64,000 nucleotides of DNA from contig MNCI01022611.1 in the NCBI GenBank assembly GCA_015680685.1, positions 979,139 to 1,043,138 on the forward strand. Direction: 5' to 3'. The notes under the pieces were generated by a model, which made no database searches, was not told where the DNA came from, and was given only the letters and a program-made list of their open reading frames with translations. Made by a program: the position numbers and the translations under genes. Shown in pieces: positions 1-10,474 of the stretch. The DNA comes from Gnetum montanum (lineage: Eukaryota; Streptophyta; Gnetopsida; Gnetales; Gnetaceae). Every line of letters begins with the position of its first letter. Positions within the stretch are counted from its first letter, which is position 1.

Positions 1-404
1 GAATCTTGCTCTATTTCTAGTTTTCTTGTGGAACTATCTCTTTCTCTGGGGAAAATTAGGAGTAGATTGCGGAGTTGTGCTCAAATGTTTTTGCAAAATT
101 TTATTTGTTACAAGTAGGTATTATAAGGACCATGTAAACTAGGCAGTTGAGCAAAATAGGAAATTTTCAAGAACTCACAGTACTTGGCAAAGTTGGCTGA
201 ATCTCTTTAAAGTAAGTCATTTGTAGTTTACATACCACGCAATCATTACATTTCTCACAACCACACGCCGCAACAACACACACATACTCACATTAACTAC
301 TGAGTTTATTTGGAGGTATCTGGGCCTTGGTGTTGCCAGAGACCAGCAGGCACCTAAATCCTGTTCAAGGACACTCGTTGGCGGTCGCGTCCCAAACGGT
401 CGCC
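1..404. other. unassigned left edge
   Basis: I recognise no coding sequence here. The stretch is AT-rich until about 320, then becomes noticeably richer in G and C and ends in an inverted repeat (377-407) directly against the first recognisable codons of the chromovirus-like pol H. It is therefore probably part of another element that truncated H on its left side, but no LTR or terminal repeat partner is visible in the window. Confidence 0.4.
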
Positions 405-407
405 AAC
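377..407. repeat. GC-rich inverted repeat (possible hairpin)
   Basis: GTTGGCG (377-383) and CGCCAAC (401-407) are perfect inverted copies separated by 17 bases. Allowing one bulged C, the match extends outward to ACT/AGT. It stands out in an AT-rich setting and marks the left breakpoint of H. It could be the end of a DNA transposon, but no partner end is visible. Confidence 0.5.
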
Positions 408-410
408 AGT

Positions 411-722
411 TTGGTTGTGTTCTATAGGATATTTATTAAAACTTTTAGTTCCATTGCATGGCTTATGCACTCCTATTTAAATAAAAATTTAGCATTTGTG
501 TGGAATAATGAGAAAGACAAATCCTCTTAAGCATTGAAAGAGAAAAGTTTTAGTACTCCAGTTTCAACAATTCTAAACTTCTCAAAACTATGTGAAGTGG
601 AAGTAGATGGAAGTGGGCTTGCTATTGGAGGTGTGCTTTCTTAAGAAAGTAAGCCAATTACATTCTTTTCTAAAAAATTAAATAAATATAGACAAAAGTG
701 TTATGTGTATGAAAAGGATTTA
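411..722 (+). pseudogene. pol: chromovirus-like pol H, segment 1 (end of RT, start of RNase H)
   Basis: The translation runs FYRIFIKTFSSIA, then AFVWN, then VEVDGSGLAIGGVLS, then KPITFFSKKLNKYRQKCYVYEKDL. This is the familiar order at the RT/RNase H junction of Ty3/gypsy elements; the VDGSG block is the first RNase H acidic motif (usually DAS). Stops interrupt it, one at about 528-530. The reading ends at codon L of EKDL, exactly where element G is inserted, and continues after G at 6664 as LYAIIQAFKHWR. Segments 1 to 3 are one old pol gene, split by G and F. The upstream part of RT is missing at the left breakpoint. Confidence 0.75.
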
Positions 723-1791
723 TGTGGATCATTAAACTTAGAAGGGGATGAGGATGAATAAGTTCTTCAATTTAAAATTCTTTTACACAAAGAGCACACT
801 AATTTTAATGTGGTTTTCCAACTTGGGTAGTTCACACTTAGAGGGTAGTTTGCAAGCACACCTCTAGACCTTGTTCCTTCCAAACTATGGTTTGAAGGGT
901 ACCACACCCTATAGAAGCTCTAAGCTCCACTTTGGAGTGATTCAACACTATGAATCTACTCAATCCCACAATGTCCTAACAAGTTTAGAATGTGATTTTA
1001 AGGATCCAACTACCTTTACAACTTTGAGCTCCACTATAGAGTGTTGTGGTGTTACTCCAACATTCAATCCCATAAAATCCTAATAATCTTAGGCAATATG
1101 CCTTCTAGTAAGAATCACATCAACCCTACAAGGCAACAATAGAGAAAAATGATTATAAGGGATGAATGCAACTTGGTTTGTTCATTCTTATACTTGAGGT
1201 ACAACTCACTTTAAAATTAATCAAAAGATAGGATAATGAGGAGAAACAATGATTAGAATTATTGTCAAATGATTACACAATGATAGTACAAAGAATTTCA
1301 CTTTTCTCAATGATATTGATGTTTTCTTATAATTACTATGCTTCCAAATTCATGTTGGAACTTTTGCAACAACTAGCTAACAATTATGAAATATGTTTTC
1401 TTCATGGTTGAGATGTCTTTCTATGTTTTCCTTCATTCTAGAAAGACATTTTTATTTTGTGAAAGACATCTTTCTCAAATTGACATGCATTCTATAAAAA
1501 TGTCTTTGTCTAGGGAAAGACATTTTTACCTAATGAAGTACATCTACTATTTTTTAGAGACATCTTTGCTTATGCTACCTGTAATTCCAACAAGATGTGT
1601 ACTATTTTTTGGAGATGTATTTCTTCATCTTCATTTGTCCTTTGAAATCTTCATTCCTTGTCCATTTTCATTTGCAAACATATTTATCTTGATCCAAGTT
1701 TTCTTGTCATGCATACACAACAATCACACACATACACAAACAACCATGTACTTCATGTTCCTTAATGTTTTGACAAACCAAAAGGCCAACA
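723..1791 (-). repeat. 3' LTR of G
   Basis: In plus coordinates it runs from TGTGGATCATT to GGCCAACA, pairing with 5555-6661. It contains several AGACATCT/AGATGTCT copies between about 1400 and 1640, and a short CA-rich stretch near 1726-1745. It is noticeably diverged from its partner, so G is old. Confidence 0.8.
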
Positions 1792-1806
1792 ATCTTATCC
1801 TTTTTG
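1792..1806 (-). promoter_or_regulatory. polypurine tract of G
   Basis: On the - strand the bases just before the 3' LTR read ACCAAAAAGGATAAGAT, the position and composition of a plus-strand primer. A second purine block, CCAAAAAAGGGGAGAAG, lies about 75 bases further inside (about 1868-1885). Confidence 0.55.
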
Positions 1807-4265
1807 GTAATGTCCAAAACTTAAGAAAATGATTGTCTTTATCATAATATCATAATACATAAGCTACTTCTCCCCTTTTTTGGACATGACAAGAAAAATT
1901 AATGCATATAAAAAAGATATATTATTTTAGAACAAAAACATAGAATTTTGAAGATTCATTACATAATGAGCATAACCATTATCACATAATGAGCATAATC
2001 ATTATTACATAAATATAACCCCCTATATGGACAACACCTAAAAGAATCTAAATACCTACAAAAATATTTCATGATATAAACATGCATGACATAAAACCAT
2101 TTTGCAAGAGAACAAGTTGAAGATCACACATCTCATTAATTTCATAGGGCTAATGAAGTAAAATTAGTTTTTATCAATAGTAGTCCTTCATCTATTCACA
2201 ACAAGAATCACAATTGATCTAAGCCTTGTAGTAACATGTCTACAATTATTCTAGAATCATCCAACATTCTTTTGAAAAGATTAATAATCCGATAGCAAGT
2301 TTATGGCAAGAGAACTTGAAACATGCATATTCAACTCTTATAACAAAGCAACACATGTAATCATGCTGAATATATCAAAGATCAAAAACAACCAATCAAC
2401 TTTTATCCAAAAGAAAAATCATAAAGTAATATATGATAATCATGTTAAAGGTAAAAAAAATAGCATATGGATATACCTCATATCTTACAAAAAGGGATCA
2501 TGAACACCTATTCTAGTACAACACCTATGATAGTATGTCTCAATTCATATTTGCAATAAGGGTGTTATGTACTTAAAAAGATATATTCTCAACATACAAA
2601 AGGTCAAATAATAAATAGATATCATAGGTTATAACATATAAACATCAAAATATTTCACCATAAAAGTTCATCTTTAGATAAGGAGTTAATAAATGTTCTT
2701 CTCTTTTACAACATTACTAGATGAATATGCTCTTCCTAGCTCATTTTTAGCTGAGGATTAGTTGAAATATGAAGTTTTTCTACTTAACTGCCTTTTGATT
2801 AAAATGTCAAGAGAGTCCCCCTACAGTAGTGTTCTCTTGGATTAATTATAGGTGTCCCTTACATATGTGTAGATTCTAATGCTTCCTTTGGGCCCCTTTT
2901 TTGGATCAACTTGTTCTTTTCTCATCAAAGTACTATTTTTGCAAATCAATATTACGATCAACTGTAGAGACTAAGGTCTTCCAATAGTGAATCCTTTTAG
3001 CAAAGAAGATGAAAATATTTTTAATATTTATTGTAGGTAATTTCATCCTAGATAATTAACAAGAAATCCCTTTTTAAGGAAAGCCACTATAGTCTACAAC
3101 TTTCATAATGCATCTATTTGTTGATATGTCCATTAAAATCCATACGAGACAACTTAGAAGAAATAGTATACATTTTGCCCAAGAGTAGAGATATAAAATT
3201 AGATGTCTACTTTGAGCGAGAGATCTCTTCTATCAAAATGAGATGTCTTTAATGCAAATGAGATGTCTAACTATTAGAATAGACGTCTATCCTACTAGGG
3301 CCAAAAATAAAGATGCTCATTTTGAGATTAGAAGTCTCTTAACGCTTTCAAAAGTTACCATGGCCCTTGACAACTTAAAGACTTGTCAAAATAATTCTAG
3401 AACATCCCAAAACATGGCATAACATCTTGAAATAAAAAAAAATCAACATAAGAAAACATACATAAACACCATACATTCATTGTGAAATACAAAAAATCTA
3501 GGAGATGTCCCCAAAAATCTAAAGTGTCATAACAAGATCAAGTTTAAAAGAAAAACCTCTCATAAAGATAGTAAATAATTCATATGCTTAAGGAATTCCT
3601 TTTGCAAAGTAGCTATTTTTAGAACTAAACTTTAAGATTTCATAAGAAAGCAGCAATGCCATAGCTTAACTAAGAGTTTGGAGCACAAGACATATATGTT
3701 TAAAAACTATTAATCATTGAACAAAGAGCTTTTGGACCATGATTTTTAAACCAATTGAAAAAAATACATTCTAAATAAGAATCCAAAAGATGATTTATCA
3801 ATAAAAATTTTAAAAATAGCATAATTAATCAATATATTATAGTTCAAAAATCTTACAAGATTATGTGAGAATTTCTTTTGGATTTCTAATGATTTCCAAT
3901 AACTTCCATTCAATCATAAACTAATCTATTCTAATAAAGTCAAGGTATAATGATTATAACTATACTTACCATTACTTACCTTGCTTGTTGATGGAGTTTA
4001 AGATGCCTAGTAAGCTTGAGAATGAGATCCCCCTTTCGAGGTTTCTTGTCTCACACAAACTTCATTAATTTCTAAGGCTTGGCATCATTACATAAAATTT
4101 CTAGAGAGAGTCTTCTCATTATCATCTTCTTTCCTTTTGATTCTTCAAACTTTCTTGACCTTTTTGTGATATGTTTTTCTATCCTTTTTACTTTGCAAGA
4201 AATCCTTTCTAGACACATTCGAATAAGACCAAGGAGTTCTATTATATAACTAGCTCCTCATGATA
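1807..4265. other. non-coding interior of G
   Basis: About 2.5 kb without any recognisable retroelement protein on either strand. On the - strand, the stretch 3480 down to about 3100 resembles 9925-10054 of F and 12475-12830 of H, including AGACATCT-type repeats. The normal copia order would place protease, integrase and RT here, and none is seen. Confidence 0.6.
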
Positions 4266-4269
4266 ATAT

Positions 4270-5500
4270 TTTAGATTTTAGTTCCATTTTTTATGTCCAA
4301 ACCTATTATAATACTAACATATAACTTTCCTATTGTAGTAAAAGTGATTAACATGATCAAACCTTTGAGGTGCTTTTGGTTGGATTGAAGTTGCTTCTGA
4401 TTGAGATGTAGTGCCTATTGTCACTTCAATCTTTGGAGAGTTCTTTTGTTATCATGGAGGTTGTGTAGGTTCTTCTTCTTAGGAATAACATCCTAGTCCA
4501 CATTTATCTTGTGGACTTATTCCTTTTCCAATAACCATTCAAAGGGAATCCTTCCCTTTAAGCATCCTTTCATTCATAAGCTTTACATTTGCAAGCTTTT
4601 CCTTCATCTACCCATAGGATTTAGTTAGTTCTTTATTCTCAGGATTGAGGCCTAAGATTTCTTTAGTGAGATCTAAAATTTTTGTATTCAATAAATAAAT
4701 TTCTTGATTCTTTGTTTTTACTTGCTTGTTAAAATTTGTGCAAAATTTTTGAAATTTTAAAATTTCATTACACAATAAATCAAACTTTTCATCCTCATTA
4801 AGTTCATCATTTGAGATATCAACATCATCATTTGTGAGAGCCATACATATGAGGTGTGAAGCCTTTGGATCATCCTTTAGCTTTTCTTCACTTTTCTCTT
4901 CATCATCCCAACTTGAGTAGAAGTTGGTCTTTCTCATCTCCTCATAATTTGTCCTATTTTTGTAACCTGATACTACTAGGACATTTAGAGATCACATGGT
5001 CTCTTCCACCACATACCAGACATTCTATTAAAGATGAGTCAAAATTAGAACATAAAAAATTTTCACCTCTTTTCTTACCTTTAAATTAATTAGGGTTTTT
5101 TTAATTAAATCTCTCACTCATTTGCTCAATCACATTAGTTAGTTTTTAAATCTTAGCCTTAAGGTTTGACTTCTCATTCTTGAGATAAAAAAAATCCATC
5201 ATTAAGAACTTTGATTTTTATTTCCTTGGAATGTAAAGCATCTTTCATCTCAATGCACAAATTATGAAAAGAAAGAAATTCATGGTAAAATATCCCATAC
5301 CTTTCTTCAAAGGAAATATTATTCAGATAATCATGAGTTTTGTCAACTTTAAAAGCAAAGTCTTCTTTATTTCTAAATATAAGGAAGGTAATGAGAGACT
5401 TACCTTTATAGTAGATGTGATATATGAATTGAGCACACCAATTGATGAAGCACATTAGTCTCTTTTTCTAGATGTGTCTAATGTTGATTGTCCCTTCCAT
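4270..5500 (-). pseudogene. gag: Gag remnant of G (copia type)
   Basis: I start at the ATG ending at 5500, shared with F (8591); both read MEG then IN and RH. The N-terminal part is short and lacks most of the usual copia capsid. An intact zinc knuckle follows at 4981-5022 with spacing C-X2-C-X4-H-X4-C. Next comes SSWDDEEKSEE, then an acidic segment around HLICMALTNDD and a heptad-like tail (4608-4937). A second knuckle near 4280-4320 has lost its later cysteines. At least two frame changes, one at a run of T near 5190, and several stops break the gene. Gag would coat the RNA in virus-like particles; this copy cannot make an intact one. Confidence 0.7.
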
Positions 5501-5534
5501 GTTCACTCCTAAAGATTGATGTAGTGTGCAAGAG

Positions 5535-5552
5535 TGCTAGCCTCTAATACCA
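5535..5552 (-). promoter_or_regulatory. primer-binding site of G (tRNA-iMet type)
   Basis: On the - strand it reads TGGTATTAGAGGC, two bases inside the 5' LTR. Against the usual plant iMet site (TGGTATCAGAGC) the first eleven bases differ by one transition. Confidence 0.8.
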
Positions 5553-5554
5553 CT

Positions 5555-6661
5555 TGTGAATCATTGAACTTAGAATGGTTATGATAGGTGGGGGGTGGGG
5601 GTGGGGCAGGGAAAGCAAGGTTGGATGAATAAGTTTCCCAATTTAAAATTCTTTGATACAAAGAGCGCACCAATTTTAGCATGGTTTTCCAACTTGGGTA
5701 GTCCACACTTGGAGGGTAGTTTGCAAGCATACCTTTAAACATTGCTCCTTCCAAATTGTGGTTTGAATGATATCGCACCTTGTACAAGCTCTAATCTCAA
5801 CTTCAGAGTGATTTGGAACTATGAATCTACTTAACCCCAGAAGTTTCCAACAAGCTTAGAATGTGGTTTTAAGGATTCCACTACCTTTACAATTTTAAGC
5901 TCTACTCTGTAGTGTTTTGGTGCTACACAAACGCTCAATCTAGTAGGATCTTGACAAGCTCAGACAAGATGCCTTCTCACAAGAAGCATATCAACCCCAT
6001 GGGGCAACAAGAGAGAACAATGATTACAAGGGATAAATGCAACTTGACTTGTTGATCCTTGTATTTGAGGTACAACTCACTTTACAATAGATAAAAGATA
6101 GAATAATGAGGAACAAAAATGATTACAATGATTGTCAAATGATTACACAATGATAATACAAAGGCTTTAACTTTTCTCAATGAGAATGATTTCTGCTTAT
6201 AGCTACTATGTTTTCAAATTCATCTTGGAACTCATGCAATGGCTAGCTAATGATCATGGAAGATGTCTTCTTCATGGCTAGGATGTCTTTTTCTATTTTC
6301 CTTCATTCTATGAAAATGTATTTTTTTGGTGAAATATGCCTTTTTGAAACTAGACTGCATTCTTTGAAGATGTCTTTGTATGGGAAAAGATGTCTTTACC
6401 TAATGAAAGATAGTTTCTATTTTTTATAGGAATCTTTGCTTATGCTACCTTTAATTCCTCCAAGATGTCTATTGTTTCTTGGAGATGTCTTTCTTCATCT
6501 TCATTTGTCCTTTAAAATCTTCTCTTCTTGTCCATGTTCATCCACACAAATTCTTATCTTGATCCAAGTTTTCATGTCCTACATATGCAACAATCACACA
6601 CACACACAAATAGCCTTGTGCTCCATTTTTTTTAATGTTTTGACATAGCAAAAGGTCAACA
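5555..6661 (-). repeat. 5' LTR of G
   Basis: It pairs with 723-1791 in the same orientation. It carries AGACATCT/AGATGTCT-type repeats between 6260 and 6500 and a CA repeat at about 6595-6609. Unlike its partner it has a run of G blocks at 5587-5611 near the U5 end. Confidence 0.8.
5587..5611 (+). other. G-run tract, quadruplex-like
   Basis: Runs of 2, 6, 5, 4 and 3 G are separated by one or two bases. It lies in the 5' LTR of G and is absent from the matching place in the other LTR (about 743-752), so it arose in this copy. Confidence 0.6.
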
Positions 6662-6663
6662 TG

Positions 6664-7407
6664 TTATATGCTATTATTCAAGCCTTTAAACATTGGAGAT
6701 AATACTTGGTAGGATCAGAGTTTCTTTTATTTAGTGATCATAGGGCACTTTAATTTTTGAAATCTTAAAATAAATTAACTGCCAAAACTTGAAATGGATA
6801 TAAAAATTGCAAGAATTTAATTTTGTTTTGAAACATAAAAGTTGAAATTCTAATGTTGTGGCTGAAGCTTTGTCTAGATTCCATGTTGTTTCTTCTAATG
6901 TGAAACTTTAAGGTTTTGAGTCTTTTTCTTCATTATATACTAATGATAAGAATTTTGGTGAAACTTTGAAAGAGTTATCTTCCCCATTTTTTGGAAGGAC
7001 AACTCAATGAAAATATTATCATGTTGAGAATGGAATTTTATTTAAGGATGGAAAAATTTGTGTTCCAAGGTGTGATTTTAGGTACAAAATCCTTGAAGAG
7101 AAACACCAAAGTTACATGGCTGCACATATGGGTAAGACCAAGACATTGGAATTAGTGAGTAAAAACTTCTTTTAGCCTGGTATGTATAGTAATGTGATTA
7201 AATTTATAAAATAATGTTATGCTTGTCAAAAGTTTAAAGGGGGAAAAGGTATAGATAGTGATTATCGACCTTCGCCAGTCCCAAATGATATTTTGAAAAG
7301 TGTTTCATTGGAATTTTTTTGTGGAATTCTTAAGACAAAATCTGGTCATGATTCTATACTTGTTCTAGTGGATAGATTTACCAAGATGGATCATTTGATT
7401 CAATGAA
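6664..7407 (+). pseudogene. pol: chromovirus-like pol H, segment 2 (RNase H end, integrase start)
   Basis: LYAIIQAFKHWR and LFSDHRALKFL continue RNase H; the SDH block is its last acidic motif. AEALSRF and VENGILFKDGKICVP follow. The integrase zinc domain comes next, with histidines in EKHQSYMAAHMG and cysteines in CYACQKFK, then the start of the catalytic core, with VDRFTKMDHLI in the position of the conserved VDRFSKMAHFI of plant gypsy elements. The usual first core aspartate position reads EFF. Stops occur, for example in KFIK*CYAC. The reading stops at 7407 where F is inserted and resumes at 11469. Confidence 0.75.
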
Positions 7408-7412
7408 ATATA

Positions 7413-8536
7413 TATTGACCTTTTGGTATGTCAAAACATTAAGAAAATTGGAGAACAAGGATGTTTGTGTGATTGTGTGATTGTTGTAGGATAAGAAACA
7501 AGAACTTGGATTAAGACAAGAAGGCTTGTGAAAGTTCAAGAACATGAACAAAAAATAAAGATTTCAAAGTGCAAAGGGAACTAGAGAAAGACTCTTTAGA
7601 AAATAGAAGACATCTTTGCAAATTCAAAGGTAGCATAGGAGACATCTTTGCAAAACAACAGACATCTTTTTGAAGAGAAAAGCATCTTTCATCAAAAGAA
7701 GACATCATTCTAAAATGAAGGCCTAATGTAGAAAGAAGTATTAGTCTAAACGAAGACATCTATAGTGACTGTTAGATAACCATTACATGAATTTTGTGGT
7801 GATTTTGGAAAGATATTAGATATAAGAAAACTTCATTCTCATTGGGAAAACTACAAGTGTACTATCAATTGTAGTTACCAAGAAATTATTGTAATCATTT
7901 TTATCCCTCATTGTACTATCCTTTATCTAGTGTAATTGGTTAAAGTGTCTTGTACATTAAAGTATAAGGATCAAAAAATTTAGTTGCATTCATTCCTTGT
8001 TATTGTTGTTTTCTTTTGTTTCCCTATGGGGTTAATGTGCTTCTTGAAAGAAGGTATCTTGCTTGAGCTTGTTAAGATACTATGGGATTGATTGTTAGTG
8101 TAGCACCACAACACTCCAAAGTGAAGCTCAAGTTGTAAAGGTTGTGGAATCCTAGAAACCACATTATAAGCTTGTTGGGACCTTACAGGATTGAGAGGTT
8201 GGTGCAATGTCACAACACTCTAGAGTAGAGCTTTGAGATTGTCTAGGATGTGATTCCCTTCAAACCACTTCTGAGCTTGTTGGGACCTTGCTAGGTTGAG
8301 AGTTGCTACAGTGATAAAACTCTCCTTAGCAAAGCTCAAACTTTGTAAAGGTTGTGGTGTCCTCTAAATCACATTTTTGATGGAACAAAGTCTAGATGTG
8401 TGAAATAAATCTACCCCCAAGTGTGGACTACCTAAGTTGGGGAGCCATATTAAATTTTGTTGTGATCTTTCTTGCTAAAAAATTTAATTAGAAAATCTTA
8501 TTCATCCTTCACTCCTTCTAAGTTCAATGATCCTCA
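7413..8536 (+). repeat. 5' LTR of F
   Basis: It starts TATTGACC (TGTTGACC in G) and ends AATGATCCTCA. AGACATC-type repeats cluster at about 7600-7765. The second half, about 8080-8400, has several loosely similar blocks mentioning GGTTGTGG and CACAACACTC, which also occur in the other LTRs of this family. Confidence 0.8.
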
Positions 8537-8538
8537 AG

Positions 8539-8556
8539 TGGTATTAGAGCTTGGTA
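8539..8556 (+). promoter_or_regulatory. primer-binding site of F (tRNA-iMet type)
   Basis: TGGTATTAGAGCTTGG lies two bases after the LTR. It matches the initiator tRNA-Met site TGGTATCAGAGC with one transition. Confidence 0.85.
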
Positions 8557-8590
8557 CTCTTGTGCTCTACATTGATCTCCAAGAGTGAAA

Positions 8591-9798
8591 ATGGAAGGGG
8601 CAATCAACATCAGACACATATGGACAAAGAGACTAATATGATTCATCAATTACTATGCTTAATTTCTACATCACATCTACTATATAGGTAAGTCTCTCAT
8701 TCCCTTCCTTACATTTAGAAATAAAGGAAACTATGCTTGTAAAGTTGATAAAACTCATAACAATTTGAATGATGTTTGCTTTAAAGAAAGGTATGGGATA
8801 TTCTAAAATGAAGTTGTTTCTTTTCAAAATTTATGCATCAAGATAAAATATTCTCTACATGGTAAGGAAATAAAAATTAAAGTTGTTAATTATGGATGTT
8901 TTTATCTCAAGAATGAGAACTCAGACCTTAAGGCTAAAATTCAAAAATTAACCAATGTGCTTGAGTAGATGAGTGAGAGATTTAATCAATAAAACCCAAT
9001 CATTTCAAAGGTAAGGAAAAAGGTAAAAATAATTTAAGTTCTAATTTTGACTCATCTTCAATAGAATTCTTTTTATGTGGTGCAAGAGGTTATGTGGTCT
9101 GCAAATGTCCTAGTAGTAGCAAGTTATAGCAAAAGGACAAAATGATGAAGATATGAGAAAGAGAAACTTCTAGTCAAGTTGGGATGATGAAGAGAAAAGT
9201 GAAGAAGAGGTGTAGAACAATTCAAAGGATTCACACCTCATCTATATGGCTCTCACTGATGATGATGCTAATACCTCAGATGATGAACTTAATGAGGATG
9301 AGAGGTTTAATTTATTGTGTAATGAACTTTTATCTTTTCAAAATATTTGTACAAAGTTGAAAAAGAAAGTTAAATCAAAGGCTCAAGAAATTTCATTATT
9401 AAATAAAAAAATTTATGATCTTACAAAAAAAAATCTCAAATCTAAGGGTTGAGAAGGAAATGCTAAGCATGTCTTATGACTAAACTAAGGAAGAAATTGC
9501 AAATGTAAAGATTCTAAATGAGAGGTTGGTTAAAGGGAAAGAGTTCCTTCAAATGGTTCTTGGAGAAGGAAGAAGTTCACATGATAAAAGTGGACTTGGA
9601 TGGTGTTCCCAAGAAGAAGAACTTACACAACCTTCATTCCATCTAAAGGAATATCTAAGGAGTAAGGTTACTAGATCACAAGAAGCTTCTATCCATCAAG
9701 AGACTTCTCAAAGGTTTGATCATTCTAATCACTCTTACTACAATAACAGGGTTAGATGTTATTATTGTAATAAGTTTTGACATAAATAATGGGAGTGC
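8591..9798 (+). pseudogene. gag: Gag remnant of F (copia type)
   Basis: It starts at the ATG shared with G. The first zinc knuckle (about 9067-9108) is damaged: the first cysteine has become F and the histidine Y. MALTDDDANTSDDELNEDE and a lysine-rich heptad-like tail follow (9246-9452). Then FDHSNHSYYNN leads into a second knuckle (9757-9798) with spacing C-X2-C-X4-H-X4-C, interrupted by TGA and TAA. The arrangement of two knuckles around an acidic coiled-coil segment is that of SIRE/Maximus-like copia Gags. Several frame changes and stops show it is dead. No pol follows. Confidence 0.7.
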
Positions 9799-10054
9799 AA
9801 TTTAAAGTTTTATCAGATGACTACAAGGTTATATCATAAGACTTCTTGGTCTTATATCACAAGACTTAATCTTGGTATGGCACTCTAGATTTTTAGGGAC
9901 ATCTCCTAACTCTTGTGTATTTTTCAATGAATGGATGGTGTTTACATATTTTTTCTTATGTTGATTTTTTAATAATGATTTCAAGGTATTATGCCATGTT
10001 TTGGGATGTTTTAGACTTATTTTGATGAATCTAGAAGTTTTTAGAGGCTATGGT
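9799..10054 (+). other. 3' interior of F
   Basis: Non-coding. The part 9925-10054 resembles H at 12475-12610 and, on the other strand, G at 3480-3340. It is cut at 10054 by the D-type LTR fragment. Confidence 0.55.
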
Positions 10055-10474
10055 AACTAAGTACATGAAAAGTAAATTGCATGGAATGTAAATCTAATAT
10101 AAGTTAATGTGCTACAATGAATAAGAATTAATATTGATCTTATTTCTATTTATGAAACGTGTCTAGGTACATTTCCACTTAAATAAGATGCCTTACAACT
10201 AACTTAGATCCACACTATGGGCACTCATTAACTATTCTCTAAGACTACAGAATGAAATTACAAGGGTTTAACTACTCTATTGACTAAGACTTTCCTAAAC
10301 ATGGCAAGTGAGCACATATTTATAGACTTTATTATGGGGTTACATTGACAAGGCCTCATAAACATAGCAAACGCTATGTTGATGCAGCCCTATAGATGGG
10401 ATTGCATCAATAGAGACCTGTTGATGAGGCCACATTGATGAGGTCCATTGATGTAACACTTTGACACTTCATCA
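10055..10474 (-). repeat. truncated D-family LTR
   Basis: It matches the inner part and U3 end of the two LTRs of D (for example 19111-19654) across landmarks AAGTACATGAAAAGTAAATT, ACTATTCTCTAAGA and ATATTTATAG. It ends in TTCATCA like a true LTR terminus, but its U5/R half is missing on the left. No partner LTR adjoins it, so it is a fragment, not an element. Confidence 0.75.

Larger units (their letters stand above)
723..6661 (-). mobile_element. element G: Ty1/copia-type LTR retrotransposon without pol
   Basis: Two LTRs of about 1.1 kb (723-1791 and 5555-6661) in - orientation enclose 3.8 kb. The primer-binding site by the right LTR matches initiator tRNA-Met, and the LTR starts TGTTGACC/TGTTGGCC after a purine-rich tract. 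Gag has a CCHC knuckle and an acidic coiled-coil tail as in SIRE/Maximus-type copia elements. No protease, integrase or RT is recognisable. Flanks ATTTA (718-722) and TGTTA (6662-6666) match at 3 of 5 bases, but the RNase H reading of host element H is continuous once G and one duplicate are removed, which confirms the insertion. The lineage name is an inference. Confidence 0.8.
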
